Assembly: GCA_964533705.1 (NCBI GenBank)
Contig: CAZHMN010000012.1
Coordinates: 1 to 48,685 of the forward strand
Direction of reading: 5' to 3'
Length of the DNA stretch: 48,685 nt
Source: CAZHMN01 sp964533705
GTDB taxonomy: Bacteria > Electryoneota > B3-LCP
Shown here piece by piece: positions 17,579-26,130 of the stretch (position 1 is the first letter of the stretch; each line of letters opens with the position of its first letter). The notes beneath the pieces are model-generated. The model ran no database searches, had not been told where the DNA came from, and saw only the letters and a program-made list of their open reading frames with translations. The position numbers and the translations under genes are program-made.

Positions 17579-19834
17579 ATGGCGATAGAAACTAAAGTCG
17601 GCGTATACATCTGCTCTGGGTGCGAAATCGGCGATGCACTCGACGTTGAAGCACTGCAGAAAGTGGCAACGGACGAGCTTAAGGTTGCGGTTTGCAAGGT
17701 TCATGAAAAGCTCTGCAATCCGGAAGGCCTCAAGATGATCCAGGATGACATCTCAGCTGAAGGCTTGAACCGCGTGGTCATCGCCGCCTGTTCGGGGCGA
17801 ACCAAGGTGCAGGAGTTCAACTTCAAGAACGGGGTTATGACAGACCGAGTCCCCATCCGCGAACAGGTCGCCTGGGTGATGGAACCCAACGATGAGGATA
17901 CCCAGATGGCGGCTGTGGACTACCTGACCATGGGTGTGGTCCGGATGCGGAATACCGAGTATCCTGAACCGTTAATAGAAGAAATCAATAAGACCGTACT
18001 CGTCGTGGGCGGCGGCATGAGCGGTATGCGTTCGGCTCTCTCCTCGGCAAGCATGGGCTATGAAACCGTCCTGGTGGAAAAAGAAGACAAGCTGGGCGGC
18101 TGGGCGGCGAAATATACCAAAGTCTTTCCCAAGACTCCACCTTACGCGGAGCTCGCCGACCCGGAGGTGAATCAACTGATCCAGAAGGTCGAATCGCATC
18201 CCAAGATCAAGGTTTACAAGGGTTCCACCGTTAAGAGGATCAGCGGAGAACCGGGCAAATTCGAGGTTGAACTCGAAGGCGCTTCAAAAGGCGAGAAGTT
18301 CTCCATCGGATCCATCGTTTTAGCCAGCGGCTGGAAACCCTACGATCCCGAAAATTTGGGGCACCTGGGCTACGGCAGGTCGCCCAACGTCGTCACTAAC
18401 GTTCAGGTCGAAGAGATGATGTCCAACGGCGGCATCAAACGGCCCTCGGACGGCAGCGCCCCAAAGAGCGTGGCCTTCATTCAGTGTGCCGGTTCTCGCG
18501 ATCAGGATCATCTTCCCTACTGCAGCGCAGTCTGCTGCCGGGTCTCTCTGAAGCAGGCGATGTACGTTCGCCAGGCCTACCCCGACGCCCAGGTCTTCAT
18601 CCTGTACAAGGATTTGCGCTCCCCCGGCCAATATGAGCAATTCTACAAGAACGTCCAGGAGGACGAAGGCGTTTTTCTGACCAAGGGAGAGGTCGTGCGC
18701 GTGGACGCCATTGATGGAGACAAAGTGGAAGTCGAGCTGGAAGACACTCTCTTCGGGGAAAACGTCGTGGTGCAAGCCGATTTGCTGGTGCTGGCGACGG
18801 GAATGGTGCCGACTACCAAGGTTGAGGATTTTATGGAGGAAGAGGCCGAAGAGGAAAAAGAGGAAGAAGCGGAGACCGAAACGGCGGAAGGAGATGAAGA
18901 GGCTGACACGGGCGTATCCGCAGAAGTGGGCGCTAAGATCCTGAACCTGACCTACCGCAAGGGAACGGATCTGCCTACACTGAAATACGGATTCCCCGAT
19001 TCCCACTTCATCTGTTTCCCGTACGAAACTCTGCGCACAGGTATCTACGCCGCCGGTACGGTGCGGGCTCCCATGGATCTGGCTACAGCCGACAATGACG
19101 CCTACGGAGCCGCTCTTAAAGCCATCCAGGCTCTGGAAATGATCGGCAGAGGGGAAACGGTTCATCCCCGCGCCGGGGACACCTCCAATCCGGACTTTTT
19201 CCTGCAGCGCTGTACGCAGTGCAAGCGTTGTACGGAAGAATGCCCCTTCGGCACACTTGACGAGGATGAGAAAGGCACGCCGCAAACCCATCCCAACCGC
19301 TGTCGGCGCTGCGGTATCTGCATGGGCGCCTGTCCTGAACGCATCGTCAGCTTCAAGAACTATTCGGTGCATATCATCGGTGAAATGCTGAAATCGCTGG
19401 AAATTCCCGAAGAAGAGGATGAAAAGCCGCGGGTTCTGGCATTTATGTGCGAAAACGACGCCATTCCGTCGCTGGACATTGCCGCAAGACACCGGCTTAA
19501 GATCAATCCCTATGTGCGCATCATTCCGGTCAGGTGTCTGGGTTCGATGAACGTGGTTTGGATCGCTGACGCTTTATCCGCCGGATACGACGGAGTACTG
19601 CTGATAGGCTGCAAGCATGGCGACGATTACCAGTGCCACTTCATCAAAGGCAGCGAGCTGGCCAACACCCGCATGGAGAACGTCCAGGAGAAACTGAAGC
19701 AGTTAGTGTTGGAAGAGGAGCGGGTTCAGATCGTTGAACTGGCCTTGAACGAATGGGAGAAAATTCCTAAGGTCTTCGAAGACTTTATGGAGGACATAGA
19801 CACAGTCGGGCCAAACCCCTACAAAGGGTTCTAA
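17579..19834 (+). CDS. qmoB: QmoB, HdrA/MvhD fusion flavoprotein
   Basis: A 751-residue protein with an HdrA-like FAD domain (VVGGGMSGMRSALSSASMG near residue 142; CAGSRDQDHLPYCSAVCC near 305), a two-cluster ferredoxin domain (CTQCKRCTEECPFG and CRRCGICMGACPE, about 544-590), and an MvhD-like C terminus from about 625. In QmoABC this subunit is thought to contact AprBA. A stretch of nearly pure Glu/Asp/Ala/Thr at about 418-443 looks like a linker or lineage-specific insertion. It is the last gene before a strong hairpin at 19921-19962. Confidence 0.95.
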   Translation: MAIETKVGVYICSGCEIGDALDVEALQKVATDELKVAVCKVHEKLCNPEGLKMIQDDISAEGLNRVVIAACSGRTKVQEFNFKNGVMTDRVPIREQVAWVMEPNDEDTQMAAVDYLTMGVVRMRNTEYPEPLIEEINKTVLVVGGGMSGMRSALSSASMGYETVLVEKEDKLGGWAAKYTKVFPKTPPYAELADPEVNQLIQKVESHPKIKVYKGSTVKRISGEPGKFEVELEGASKGEKFSIGSIVLASGWKPYDPENLGHLGYGRSPNVVTNVQVEEMMSNGGIKRPSDGSAPKSVAFIQCAGSRDQDHLPYCSAVCCRVSLKQAMYVRQAYPDAQVFILYKDLRSPGQYEQFYKNVQEDEGVFLTKGEVVRVDAIDGDKVEVELEDTLFGENVVVQADLLVLATGMVPTTKVEDFMEEEAEEEKEEEAETETAEGDEEADTGVSAEVGAKILNLTYRKGTDLPTLKYGFPDSHFICFPYETLRTGIYAAGTVRAPMDLATADNDAYGAALKAIQALEMIGRGETVHPRAGDTSNPDFFLQRCTQCKRCTEECPFGTLDEDEKGTPQTHPNRCRRCGICMGACPERIVSFKNYSVHIIGEMLKSLEIPEEEDEKPRVLAFMCENDAIPSLDIAARHRLKINPYVRIIPVRCLGSMNVVWIADALSAGYDGVLLIGCKHGDDYQCHFIKGSELANTRMENVQEKLKQLVLEEERVQIVELALNEWEKIPKVFEDFMEDIDTVGPNPYKGF

Positions 19835-19850
19835 GATCGCCCCATAGGTT

Positions 19851-19867
19851 GTTGTATAATATACAAC
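19851..19867. promoter_or_regulatory. Palindrome after qmoB
   Basis: GTTGTATAATATACAAC is a perfect dyad of 8-base arms around a single A, 16 bases after the qmoB stop. It looks like an operator half-site pair rather than a terminator, since the arms are AT-rich and no T-run follows. Function unknown. Confidence 0.4.
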
Positions 19868-19920
19868 CAAAAGTGCTAACAGAGGGGGAAATTGATCTAT
19901 TTCTACCCATGATATTCGCG

Positions 19921-19962
19921 TAACTTGCAGTCCGGAGAATGGTTTTGCCGGACTGCAAGTTA
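19921..19962 (+). terminator. Perfect 15-bp hairpin, probable qmo operon terminator
   Basis: The arms 19921-19935 (TAACTTGCAGTCCGG) and 19948-19962 are exact reverse complements around a 12-base loop. The sequence after it becomes T/A-rich (ATATTTTTAATATTTTTGG from about 19981) but not immediately, so it is a plausible but not classical intrinsic terminator. It separates the qmo block from the sat promoter. Confidence 0.6.
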
Positions 19963-20010
19963 CCAATCCTCCTCAATTTATATATTTTTAATATTTTTGG
20001 AAAATAGAGC

Positions 20011-20039
20011 TTGACTCATATTGAAATTGTTATTATATT
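20011..20039 (+). promoter_or_regulatory. Sigma-70-like promoter of sat-aprBA
   Basis: TTGACT at 20011-20016 and TATATT at 20034-20039 with a 17-base spacer, about 165 bases before sat. Its architecture and GCTTGAC context match the dsrA promoter at 703-731, suggesting the two blocks are driven by the same sigma factor. Confidence 0.65.
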
Positions 20040-20204
20040 CACAGTATAAGGATTAGTGTTATATAGCCAATCCTAAGGGTTTGTTATTTTATCGCTTGTG
20101 AATTTGTAAGCGTAATTTTTTTCCTTTATTTGTGAAAATTATATCATATCCTCTTTTTCATTTTGCAATCGAACGAATCAAAGATAAATAGGAAGGGCCG
20201 AATA

Positions 20205-21446
20205 ATGGCAAAAACCGATCTTATACCTCCCCACGGTGCTGCTGAGCTGAAGATACTGCTTCTGGAAGGAGCCGCCCGTCAGGAGGAACTAAACCGCGCC
20301 CAGAGTTTGCCGAAAGTAATGATGTCATCGCGTGAAGTCGGCGACCTCATTATGCTGGGCATCGGAGGCTTTACGCCTCTGGAAGGTTTCATGGGGCATG
20401 ATGACTGGAAGGGCGTTTGCGCCGACATGAAAATGGCCAACGGCATCTTCTGGCCGATCCCCATCACGCTCTCGGCGGACCAGAGCGTCGCCGATGGTAT
20501 AGCCATCGGTTCGGACGTCGCCCTGGTCAACGCAGAGGACAACGAGATTATGGGCACCATGACCGTCACGGACAAGTACACCATTGATAAGGAATTCGAG
20601 TGCAAGCACGTCTTTACCACCACCGACCCGGAACACCCCGGCGTCAAGATGGTCATGGCGCAGAAGGAAGTCAACCTGGGCGGACCCGTCAAGGTCCTCT
20701 CCGAAAGCACTTTCCCCACCGAATTCGCCGGCATCTACCAGCGCCCCGCTGAAAGTCGTAAGATTTTTGCCGAGAAGGGCTGGAAGGACATCGCGGCATT
20801 GCAACTCCGCAATCCCATGCACCGCAGTCACGAATACCTGGCCAAGATCGCCCTGGAGGTGATGGACGGCCTCTTCATCCATCAGTTGGTCGGCAAGCTG
20901 AAGCCCGGTGACATCCCCGCCGACGTGCGGGTCAACTGCATCAACACGCTGGTTGACAACTACTTCCTCAAGGAATCGGTCGTCACCGGCGGCTATCCCC
21001 TGGACATGCGCTATGGCGGCCCGCGCGAAGCGCTGTTGCACGCCACCTTCCGCCAGAATTTCGGCGCAAACTACATGATTATCGGACGCGACCACGCCGG
21101 TGTTGGCGAGTACTACGGCCCCTTCGACGCCCAGAAGATTTTCGATCAGCTCTGGGACGGCGCGCTTCTCTGCAAGCCGCTGAAGATTGACTGGACCTTC
21201 TGGTGTTATAAGTGCAACGGCATGGCTTCGATGAAAACCTGTCCGCACACCGAGAAGGGCGACAGATTGTTCCTGTCCGGCACCATGCTGCGCAAACTTC
21301 TTTCAGAGGGCAAAGTCAATGAAATTCCAGCCGAATTCAGCCGGCCGGAAGTCCTGGAAATTCTGAAAGAGTACTATGCCGGACTGACCGAAAAGGTTGA
21401 GGTGAAAGTCCACGGATACGCCACAGGCGACGCCAACAAAAAGTAA
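20205..21446 (+). CDS. sat: Sulfate adenylyltransferase (ATP sulfurylase)
   Basis: Sat activates sulfate with ATP to adenosine 5'-phosphosulfate (APS) and pyrophosphate, the first cytoplasmic step of sulfate reduction. The 413-residue protein shows QLRNPMHRSHEYL with the H-x-x-H nucleotide-binding motif, GRDHAGVG, and a zinc-type cysteine/histidine group CYKCNGMASMKTCPH near residue 345. Length fits the homo-oligomeric dissimilatory form without an APS kinase domain. ATG 20205 follows GGAAGG at 20191-20196; the frame is open 14 codons further upstream but that part has no homology or RBS. It heads sat-aprB-aprA. Confidence 0.97.
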   Translation: MAKTDLIPPHGAAELKILLLEGAARQEELNRAQSLPKVMMSSREVGDLIMLGIGGFTPLEGFMGHDDWKGVCADMKMANGIFWPIPITLSADQSVADGIAIGSDVALVNAEDNEIMGTMTVTDKYTIDKEFECKHVFTTTDPEHPGVKMVMAQKEVNLGGPVKVLSESTFPTEFAGIYQRPAESRKIFAEKGWKDIAALQLRNPMHRSHEYLAKIALEVMDGLFIHQLVGKLKPGDIPADVRVNCINTLVDNYFLKESVVTGGYPLDMRYGGPREALLHATFRQNFGANYMIIGRDHAGVGEYYGPFDAQKIFDQLWDGALLCKPLKIDWTFWCYKCNGMASMKTCPHTEKGDRLFLSGTMLRKLLSEGKVNEIPAEFSRPEVLEILKEYYAGLTEKVEVKVHGYATGDANKK

Positions 21447-21475
21447 CCGAGAAAGTTAACAATCAATTAATAGAA

Positions 21476-21502
21476 GGCAGTCAGCGGGAATGCCTGACCG
21501 CC
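21476..21502 (+). other. Intra-operon hairpin between sat and aprB
   Basis: GGCAGTCAG 21476-21484 pairs with CTGACCGCC 21494-21502 with one A-C mismatch and a 9-base loop. No T-run follows. It may stabilise mRNA or alter the sat to aprBA ratio. Confidence 0.35.
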
Positions 21503-21530
21503 GAAAAACTTACCTTGACAGGAGGAATAA

Positions 21531-21971
21531 ATGCCAAGTTTCGTCATCAACGAAAAGTGCGATGGGTGCAAAGCGCTGGATAAAACCGCCTGCCAGCACA
21601 TTTGCCCCAACGACCTGATGGTCTTGGACAAAGACCTCATGAAGGCGTACAACCGCGAACCCGAAATGTGCTGGGAATGCTATAATTGCGTCAAGATTTG
21701 CCCCACCCAGGCCGTCGAAGTGCGCGGTTATGCCGACTTCGTGCCACTGGGAGCTGCGGTTACGCCGATGCGCGGCACCGACTCCATCATGTGGACGGTG
21801 AAGTTCCGCAACGGGACTTTAAAGCGTTTTAAGTTCCCCATCCGCACCACCGAAGAGGGGAAAGCGGTGCCGGACGGCGGTTTCAACACTGGAACCGATG
21901 ACCTGAAATCACCCATTCTGTTTACTGAACCAGCTTCCTCCGGGATGTCTGCAATTCCGTCGTTGAAGTAA
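21531..21971 (+). CDS. aprB: APS reductase subunit beta
   Basis: A 146-residue ferredoxin-like protein with two [4Fe-4S] motifs: CDGCKALDKTACQHICP (residues about 8-24) and CWECYNCVKICP (about 47-58). The C-terminal AprB beta-sheet segment follows (GAAVTPMRGTDSIMWTVKFRNGTLKRFKFPIR). It relays electrons to the FAD of AprA and docks on it with its C-terminal arm. ACAGGAGG lies about 9 bases before the ATG. It precedes aprA by 29 bases. Confidence 0.97.
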   Translation: MPSFVINEKCDGCKALDKTACQHICPNDLMVLDKDLMKAYNREPEMCWECYNCVKICPTQAVEVRGYADFVPLGAAVTPMRGTDSIMWTVKFRNGTLKRFKFPIRTTEEGKAVPDGGFNTGTDDLKSPILFTEPASSGMSAIPSLK

Positions 21972-22000
21972 ATGAAAAAATAACTATAAGGAGAATAGCA

Positions 22001-23893
22001 GTGGCAGATTTTCAAACCAAAGAAGTCTCGACCGATCTGCTCATCGTTGGCGGCGGAATGGCAGCTACCGGTGCTGCAGTCGAGGCGGCTTATTGGGCCA
22101 AGAAACAAGGCCTGAAGGTCACCCTGGTGGATAAGGCAGCCCTGGATCGTTCCGGCGCTGTGGCCATGGGTCTTTCAGCCATCAACCAGTACGTCGGCCT
22201 GAAGGACGGGGAGAACACGTTGAAGGATTACGTGGACTACGTCCGCAACGACCTGATGGGTATCACCCGTGAAGACCTGGTGGCCAACATCGCTCGTCAC
22301 GTTGACTCAACCGTCCATCTCTTCGAGAAGTGGGGACTCCCCATCTGGACGGATGAAGAAGGCAAATACGTTCACGAAGGCCGTTGGCAGCTCATGATCA
22401 ACGGTGAATCTTACAAGGTCGTCGTCGCCGAAGCCGCCAAGAACGCTCTGGGTATGGACAACATCTACGAGCGCGTTTTCATCACCGAACCTCTGATGAA
22501 CGGCGACAAATGCGTCGGTGCGGTCGGATTCTCCGTTCGCGAGAACATCTTTTACGTCTTTAAAGCCAAGGCTGTGGTGGTCGCCATGGGCGGCGCAGTT
22601 CACGTCTTCAAGCCCCGCTCATCCGGCGAAGGTCTGGGACGCGCCTGGTACCCGCCCTGGAACTCCGGCTCCAGCGCCTACTTCACCCTGAAAGCCGGTT
22701 GCGAGATGACTTGCCAGGAAGTCCGTTTCATCCCGGTCCGCTTCAAGGACGCCTACGGCCCCGTCGGCGCCTGGTTCCTGCTGTTCAAATCCCGCGCCAC
22801 CAACGGCCTGGATGAGAACTACATGCAGACCAACGCCGATGAGCTGGAAAACTGGAAGCCCTACGGTAAGGTTAAGCCCGTTCCCGCAAATCTGCGTAAC
22901 TGGCTGATGATGCTGGACGTCATGGAAGGCAAAGGCCCCATCTTCATGCGTACCGAAGAAGCCATCGCCAACATCGCGGATGCCTACAAGGACGACCCAA
23001 AAGGCTACAAGAAAAAGATGAAGGAACTCGAATCCGAAGCCTGGGAAGACTTCCTGGACATGACCATATCGCAGGCTATTCTCTGGGCGGCTTCGAACGT
23101 GGCACCTGAGGAGAGCAAATCCGAGATCGCCGCAGCCGAGCCTTATTTCATCGGTTCGCACTCCGGCGCTTCCGGCGCCTGGGTCAGCGGCCCCGAAGAC
23201 CTGCAGACTCCGGAAACCAAGGATCACTATTTCTGGGGTTACGGCCACATGGCCACCACTCCGGGCATCTTCTGCGCCGGCGATGCTTCGGGTGCTTCCA
23301 GCCATAAGTTCTCTTCCGGCTCGCACGCCGAAGGGCGCATTGCAGCCAAGGAAGCCATCCGCTACATCGTTGACAATCCCGCAGAACCGGTGGTTGATAA
23401 TGCCGTTGTCGAAGAACTGAAAGCCCGCATCCTGAAGCCGCTGGATATGTACAACCAGAACAAGGATTACAGCAGCGACAACGATATCCATCCGGAATAT
23501 ATCAAGCCGAAGATGTTCATGTTCCGCCTGCAGAAGATTATGGACGAGTACGCCGGCGGCGTCTCCAGCCAGTTCAAAACCTCCAAGTCCCTGTTAGAGA
23601 AAGGTTTGCAGTTGTTGTCCTTCCTGAAGGAAGACAGCGAGAAACTGGCAGCCGAAGATCTGCATGAACTGATGCGCTGCTGGGAGAACATCCACCGCAT
23701 GTGGCAGGCTGAAGCCCACGTCCGCACCATCCTCTTCCGCGAGGAAACCCGTTGGCCCGGTTACTACTTCCGCGCCGACACTCCGAGCATGAAAGAGGAC
23801 TGGCTGGCCTTCGCCAACTGCAAGTGGCACAAGGATAAGGACGAATGGGAAATGATCAAGCGCCCGGTGATCTACATCAACGAGGCCCTGTAA
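22001..23893 (+). CDS. aprA: APS reductase subunit alpha
   Basis: A 630-residue FAD flavoprotein of the fumarate reductase fold that reduces APS to sulfite and AMP in the cytoplasm. The dinucleotide fold VGGGMAATGAAVEAAYWAKKQGL lies near residues 16-38, followed by DRSGAVAMGLSAINQY. The family segment FCAGDASGASSHKFSSGSHAEGR lies near 423-445. Length is somewhat below the about 660 residues of Desulfovibrio AprA. The start codon is GTG (22001) with AAGGAG 9 bases upstream. It is followed by a good terminator at 23927-23963. Confidence 0.98.
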   Translation: MADFQTKEVSTDLLIVGGGMAATGAAVEAAYWAKKQGLKVTLVDKAALDRSGAVAMGLSAINQYVGLKDGENTLKDYVDYVRNDLMGITREDLVANIARHVDSTVHLFEKWGLPIWTDEEGKYVHEGRWQLMINGESYKVVVAEAAKNALGMDNIYERVFITEPLMNGDKCVGAVGFSVRENIFYVFKAKAVVVAMGGAVHVFKPRSSGEGLGRAWYPPWNSGSSAYFTLKAGCEMTCQEVRFIPVRFKDAYGPVGAWFLLFKSRATNGLDENYMQTNADELENWKPYGKVKPVPANLRNWLMMLDVMEGKGPIFMRTEEAIANIADAYKDDPKGYKKKMKELESEAWEDFLDMTISQAILWAASNVAPEESKSEIAAAEPYFIGSHSGASGAWVSGPEDLQTPETKDHYFWGYGHMATTPGIFCAGDASGASSHKFSSGSHAEGRIAAKEAIRYIVDNPAEPVVDNAVVEELKARILKPLDMYNQNKDYSSDNDIHPEYIKPKMFMFRLQKIMDEYAGGVSSQFKTSKSLLEKGLQLLSFLKEDSEKLAAEDLHELMRCWENIHRMWQAEAHVRTILFREETRWPGYYFRADTPSMKEDWLAFANCKWHKDKDEWEMIKRPVIYINEAL

Positions 23894-23926
23894 GCATCCC
23901 ATTCTCCGATCAAAAAAGACGGAAAG

Positions 23927-23963
23927 CCTCCGGGCGGCGTCAGCCGTCCGGAGGTTGTTTATT
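23927..23963 (+). terminator. Rho-independent terminator after aprA
   Basis: CCTCCGGGCGGC (23927-23938) pairs with GCCGTCCGGAGG (23943-23954), 12 pairs with one G-U, around the tetraloop GTCA. TTGTTTATT follows. It ends sat-aprBA 34 bases after the aprA stop. Confidence 0.88.
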
Positions 23964-24042
23964 ACAGCCTCAGGGAACTTATGAAAAAGTCAGGCCAATA
24001 ACAAGAAGAGGCCAAAACAGCTTCTTACCAAATAAAGCAGAT

Positions 24043-24843
24043 ATGAAAGTCGGATTCATACAGTTCGCTCCCGTCCTGGGAAACCGGGATGCGAGCATCG
24101 AGAAAATTGACAGGTTGATCCCGCGGAGTATTGACGCCGACGTCCTGGTATTGCCCGAACTGGCCAATTCCGGTTACAACTTCCAATCAAAGGAGCAAGC
24201 CTGGGAAACCTCGGAAGATGCGAAAAACGGCGTCTTTGTTCAATACCTGACATCGCTCTGCGCCCGATACAATTTCCACATCATATCGGGTCTGAACGAA
24301 AGAGACGGCGATCACTTATTCAACAGTTCGGTGCTCATTGGACCGAAAGGGTATCTGGGGAAATACCGTAAAATGCACCTGTTCAAGGATGAGCCGGATA
24401 CCTTCGAACCCGGAAATCTGGGATTGCCGGTCTTCGACATCGGTCTCTGCAAGCTGGGGATGCTGATCTGTTTTGACTGGATTCATCCGGAGGTGTGGAG
24501 GATATTGGCTTTAAAGGGCGCCGACCTCATCTGTCATCCTTCGAATCTGGTCTTGCCGGGATTTTGTCAGAAAGCCATCCCGGTTCACGCCATGACGAAT
24601 CGCATCTACGTCGTTACCGCCAACAGAATCGGAACGGAGGTGGATATCACGTTTACCGGTCTTTCGACCATCGCCGACCCGAAAGGAGAGGTCCTGGCTC
24701 AGGCTTCCGCGACAGAGGAGGAGACCGCCGTCGTTGACATGGACGTGAATCTGGCCAGAGACAAGATGATGACGCCGCGTAATCATTTGTTCGAGGGTAG
24801 AAGGCCGGAAGAGTATGTGCTTTTAACGGAAAAACACATCTAA
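24043..24843 (+). CDS. Nitrilase-superfamily carbon-nitrogen hydrolase
   Basis: A 266-residue amidase-fold protein with the complete Glu-Lys-Cys triad: E39 (VLPELANSGYN), K110 (GKYRKMHLF) and C143 (LICFDWIHPE). The family hydrolyses non-peptide amides or nitriles, such as carbamoyl-putrescine, omega-amides or deaminated glutathione. The frame is open upstream to 23845, but that part lies in aprA and its terminator; ATG 24043 begins exactly at the conserved MKVGFIQFAP. It sits alone between the aprA terminator and the next promoter. Substrate cannot be told; its position in the sulfur island suggests, but does not show, a sulfur-related role. Confidence 0.85.
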   Translation: MKVGFIQFAPVLGNRDASIEKIDRLIPRSIDADVLVLPELANSGYNFQSKEQAWETSEDAKNGVFVQYLTSLCARYNFHIISGLNERDGDHLFNSSVLIGPKGYLGKYRKMHLFKDEPDTFEPGNLGLPVFDIGLCKLGMLICFDWIHPEVWRILALKGADLICHPSNLVLPGFCQKAIPVHAMTNRIYVVTANRIGTEVDITFTGLSTIADPKGEVLAQASATEEETAVVDMDVNLARDKMMTPRNHLFEGRRPEEYVLLTEKHI

Positions 24844-24921
24844 AATACGGATTTCGCTGACTTTCTCTGCAGTCCTCTTGGTAATATCGGGGGCTTCTAT
24901 AGTTCATTCTTCATAAATATC

Positions 24922-24950
24922 TTGTAGTGCTGTCAATTTAAACTTAAATT
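24922..24950 (+). promoter_or_regulatory. Possible promoter with near-leaderless start
   Basis: TTGTAG at 24922-24927 and TAAATT at 24945-24950 are 17 bases apart. The ATG of the next gene is only 10 bases after the -10 hexamer, and no Shine-Dalgarno sequence is visible (AAACAAACAATG), so the transcript would be nearly leaderless. Confidence 0.4.
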
Positions 24951-24959
24951 AAACAAACA

Positions 24960-25247
24960 ATGAACGCAACCGATAAACCCACCTGCCCGCACTGCGGAGC
25001 GAGGCTCTTGAAATGGCTGCCTCCGGCGGAATCGTCATGGGGAGCGAACGTGCAATACGCCTGTTTCAACGACGAATGCCCCTATTACCAGCGCGGCTGG
25101 GATCACATGATGGAAAAATACCAGGTGAAGGCATCCTACCGTTACCGGCTCGATCCCTCAACAGGACAGTCGGGGCCACTACCCGTCTGGTCTCCTGCGG
25201 CCATCCGCGACCGAATCGTTGATGAAAAGAACAAAGGAATTAAATAG
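24960..25247 (+). CDS. Ogr/Delta-like zinc-finger protein
   Basis: A 95-residue protein with a four-cysteine zinc site: CPHCG (residues about 9-13) and CFNDECPYYQRG (about 35-46). It matches small Ogr/Delta-type zinc fingers found beside sulfate-reduction genes in several sulfate reducers (recalled, not searched). No catalytic domain is present. It lies 1 base before the next gene's ATG region, so both are probably co-transcribed. It has no phage context here, so the Ogr name reflects fold only; a DNA- or protein-binding role is possible. Confidence 0.75.
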   Translation: MNATDKPTCPHCGARLLKWLPPAESSWGANVQYACFNDECPYYQRGWDHMMEKYQVKASYRYRLDPSTGQSGPLPVWSPAAIRDRIVDEKNKGIK

Positions 25248-25248
25248 C

Positions 25249-26030
25249 ATGAATGAAGACGCCCGCTCCATTGAAAACCTGAAGAAGGCCATCCTGCAGG
25301 ATTACCCCCGCTTGACGGAAGAAGACACCTTCAAGTTTGCCTGCCGCCCAGGCCTGTCCTGCTTCAACGAATGCTGCTGCGACGTTAACATCTTCCTGAC
25401 GCCATACGATATCTTGAGAATGAAGAATGCTCTGAGCATTACTTCGGAGGAGTTTCTCGATAGATACACCATAACACCGATAGACAAGAATCAGAACTAT
25501 CCGGTGGTTCTGCTCAAGATGCAGGATGACGAGAAAAAGACCTGTCATTTCGTCTCGGCCGAGGGGTGCACCATCTATGACGACCGCCCCTGGGCGTGCC
25601 GCTATTACCCGGTCGGCCTGGCCTCTCCAAAAGAGGGTGAATCGGAAGTCGAGCAGGAATTCTACTTCATTCTGCAGGAAGACGTCTGCAAGGGATTCGA
25701 GGAGGACAAGGAGTGGCGCATCAGCGAATGGAGGGTTGATCAGGGGCTGGAGAAGTACGACGAGTTCGGCAAACTCTTCAAGGAGATCACTCTCCACGAC
25801 TATTTCGGACGAGGCAAGCAATTGGATCCCCCCAGAATGGAACTGTTTCACATGGTCTGCTACAACCTGGATAAGTTCCGGCGGTTTGTTAGGGAAAGCA
25901 GCTTCTTGAATCGCTTTGAAATCGAGCCGGATCTGCTGGAGAAGATTCTCGAAGATGATGAGGAACTGCTTCAGTTCGGTTTCAGGTGGTTGAAGTTCGC
26001 GCTGTTCGCCGAAAAAACCATAAAAATCAA
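25249..26030 (+). CDS. YkgJ-family cysteine-cluster protein, 3' end lost in gap
   Basis: About 260 residues are readable before the assembly gap. The N-terminal part has the zinc/iron-chelating YkgJ pattern: C-x7-C-x3-C-C-C (FACRPGLSCFNECCC), then CHFVSAEGCTIYDDRPWACRYYPVG. Such proteins bind Fe-S or Zn but have no settled function. AAAGGA at 25233-25238 supports ATG 25249; a longer start would overlap the zinc-finger gene. The frame happens to stay open into the Ns, so the true C terminus is unknown. It forms an apparent operon with the zinc-finger gene and perhaps the sulfite exporter beyond the gap. Confidence 0.8.
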
Positions 26031-26130
26031 NNNNNNNNNNNNNNNNNNNNNNNNNNNNNNNNNNNNNNNNNNNNNNNNNNNNNNNNNNNNNNNNNNNNNN
26101 NNNNNNNNNNNNNNNNNNNNNNNNNNNNNN
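26031..26130. other. Assembly gap of 100 N
   Basis: Exactly 100 Ns, the usual placeholder for a scaffold join of unknown length. The real distance and any gene or stop codon inside are unknown. Confidence 0.99.

Larger units (their letters stand above)
19835..20204. other. Intergenic region qmoB-sat
   Basis: This 370-base, AT-rich region has no gene. In order it holds the palindrome at 19851-19867, the 15-bp hairpin at 19921-19962, the promoter at 20011-20039, an inverted repeat AGGATT/AATCCT just downstream (about 20048-20075) that could be an operator at the transcription start, and the sat ribosome binding site GGAAGG at 20191-20196. Confidence 0.7.

Noticed and set aside
20163..20204. 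Upstream start for Sat
   Set aside because: The 14 added residues are not conserved, and GGAAGG is correctly spaced only for ATG 20205.
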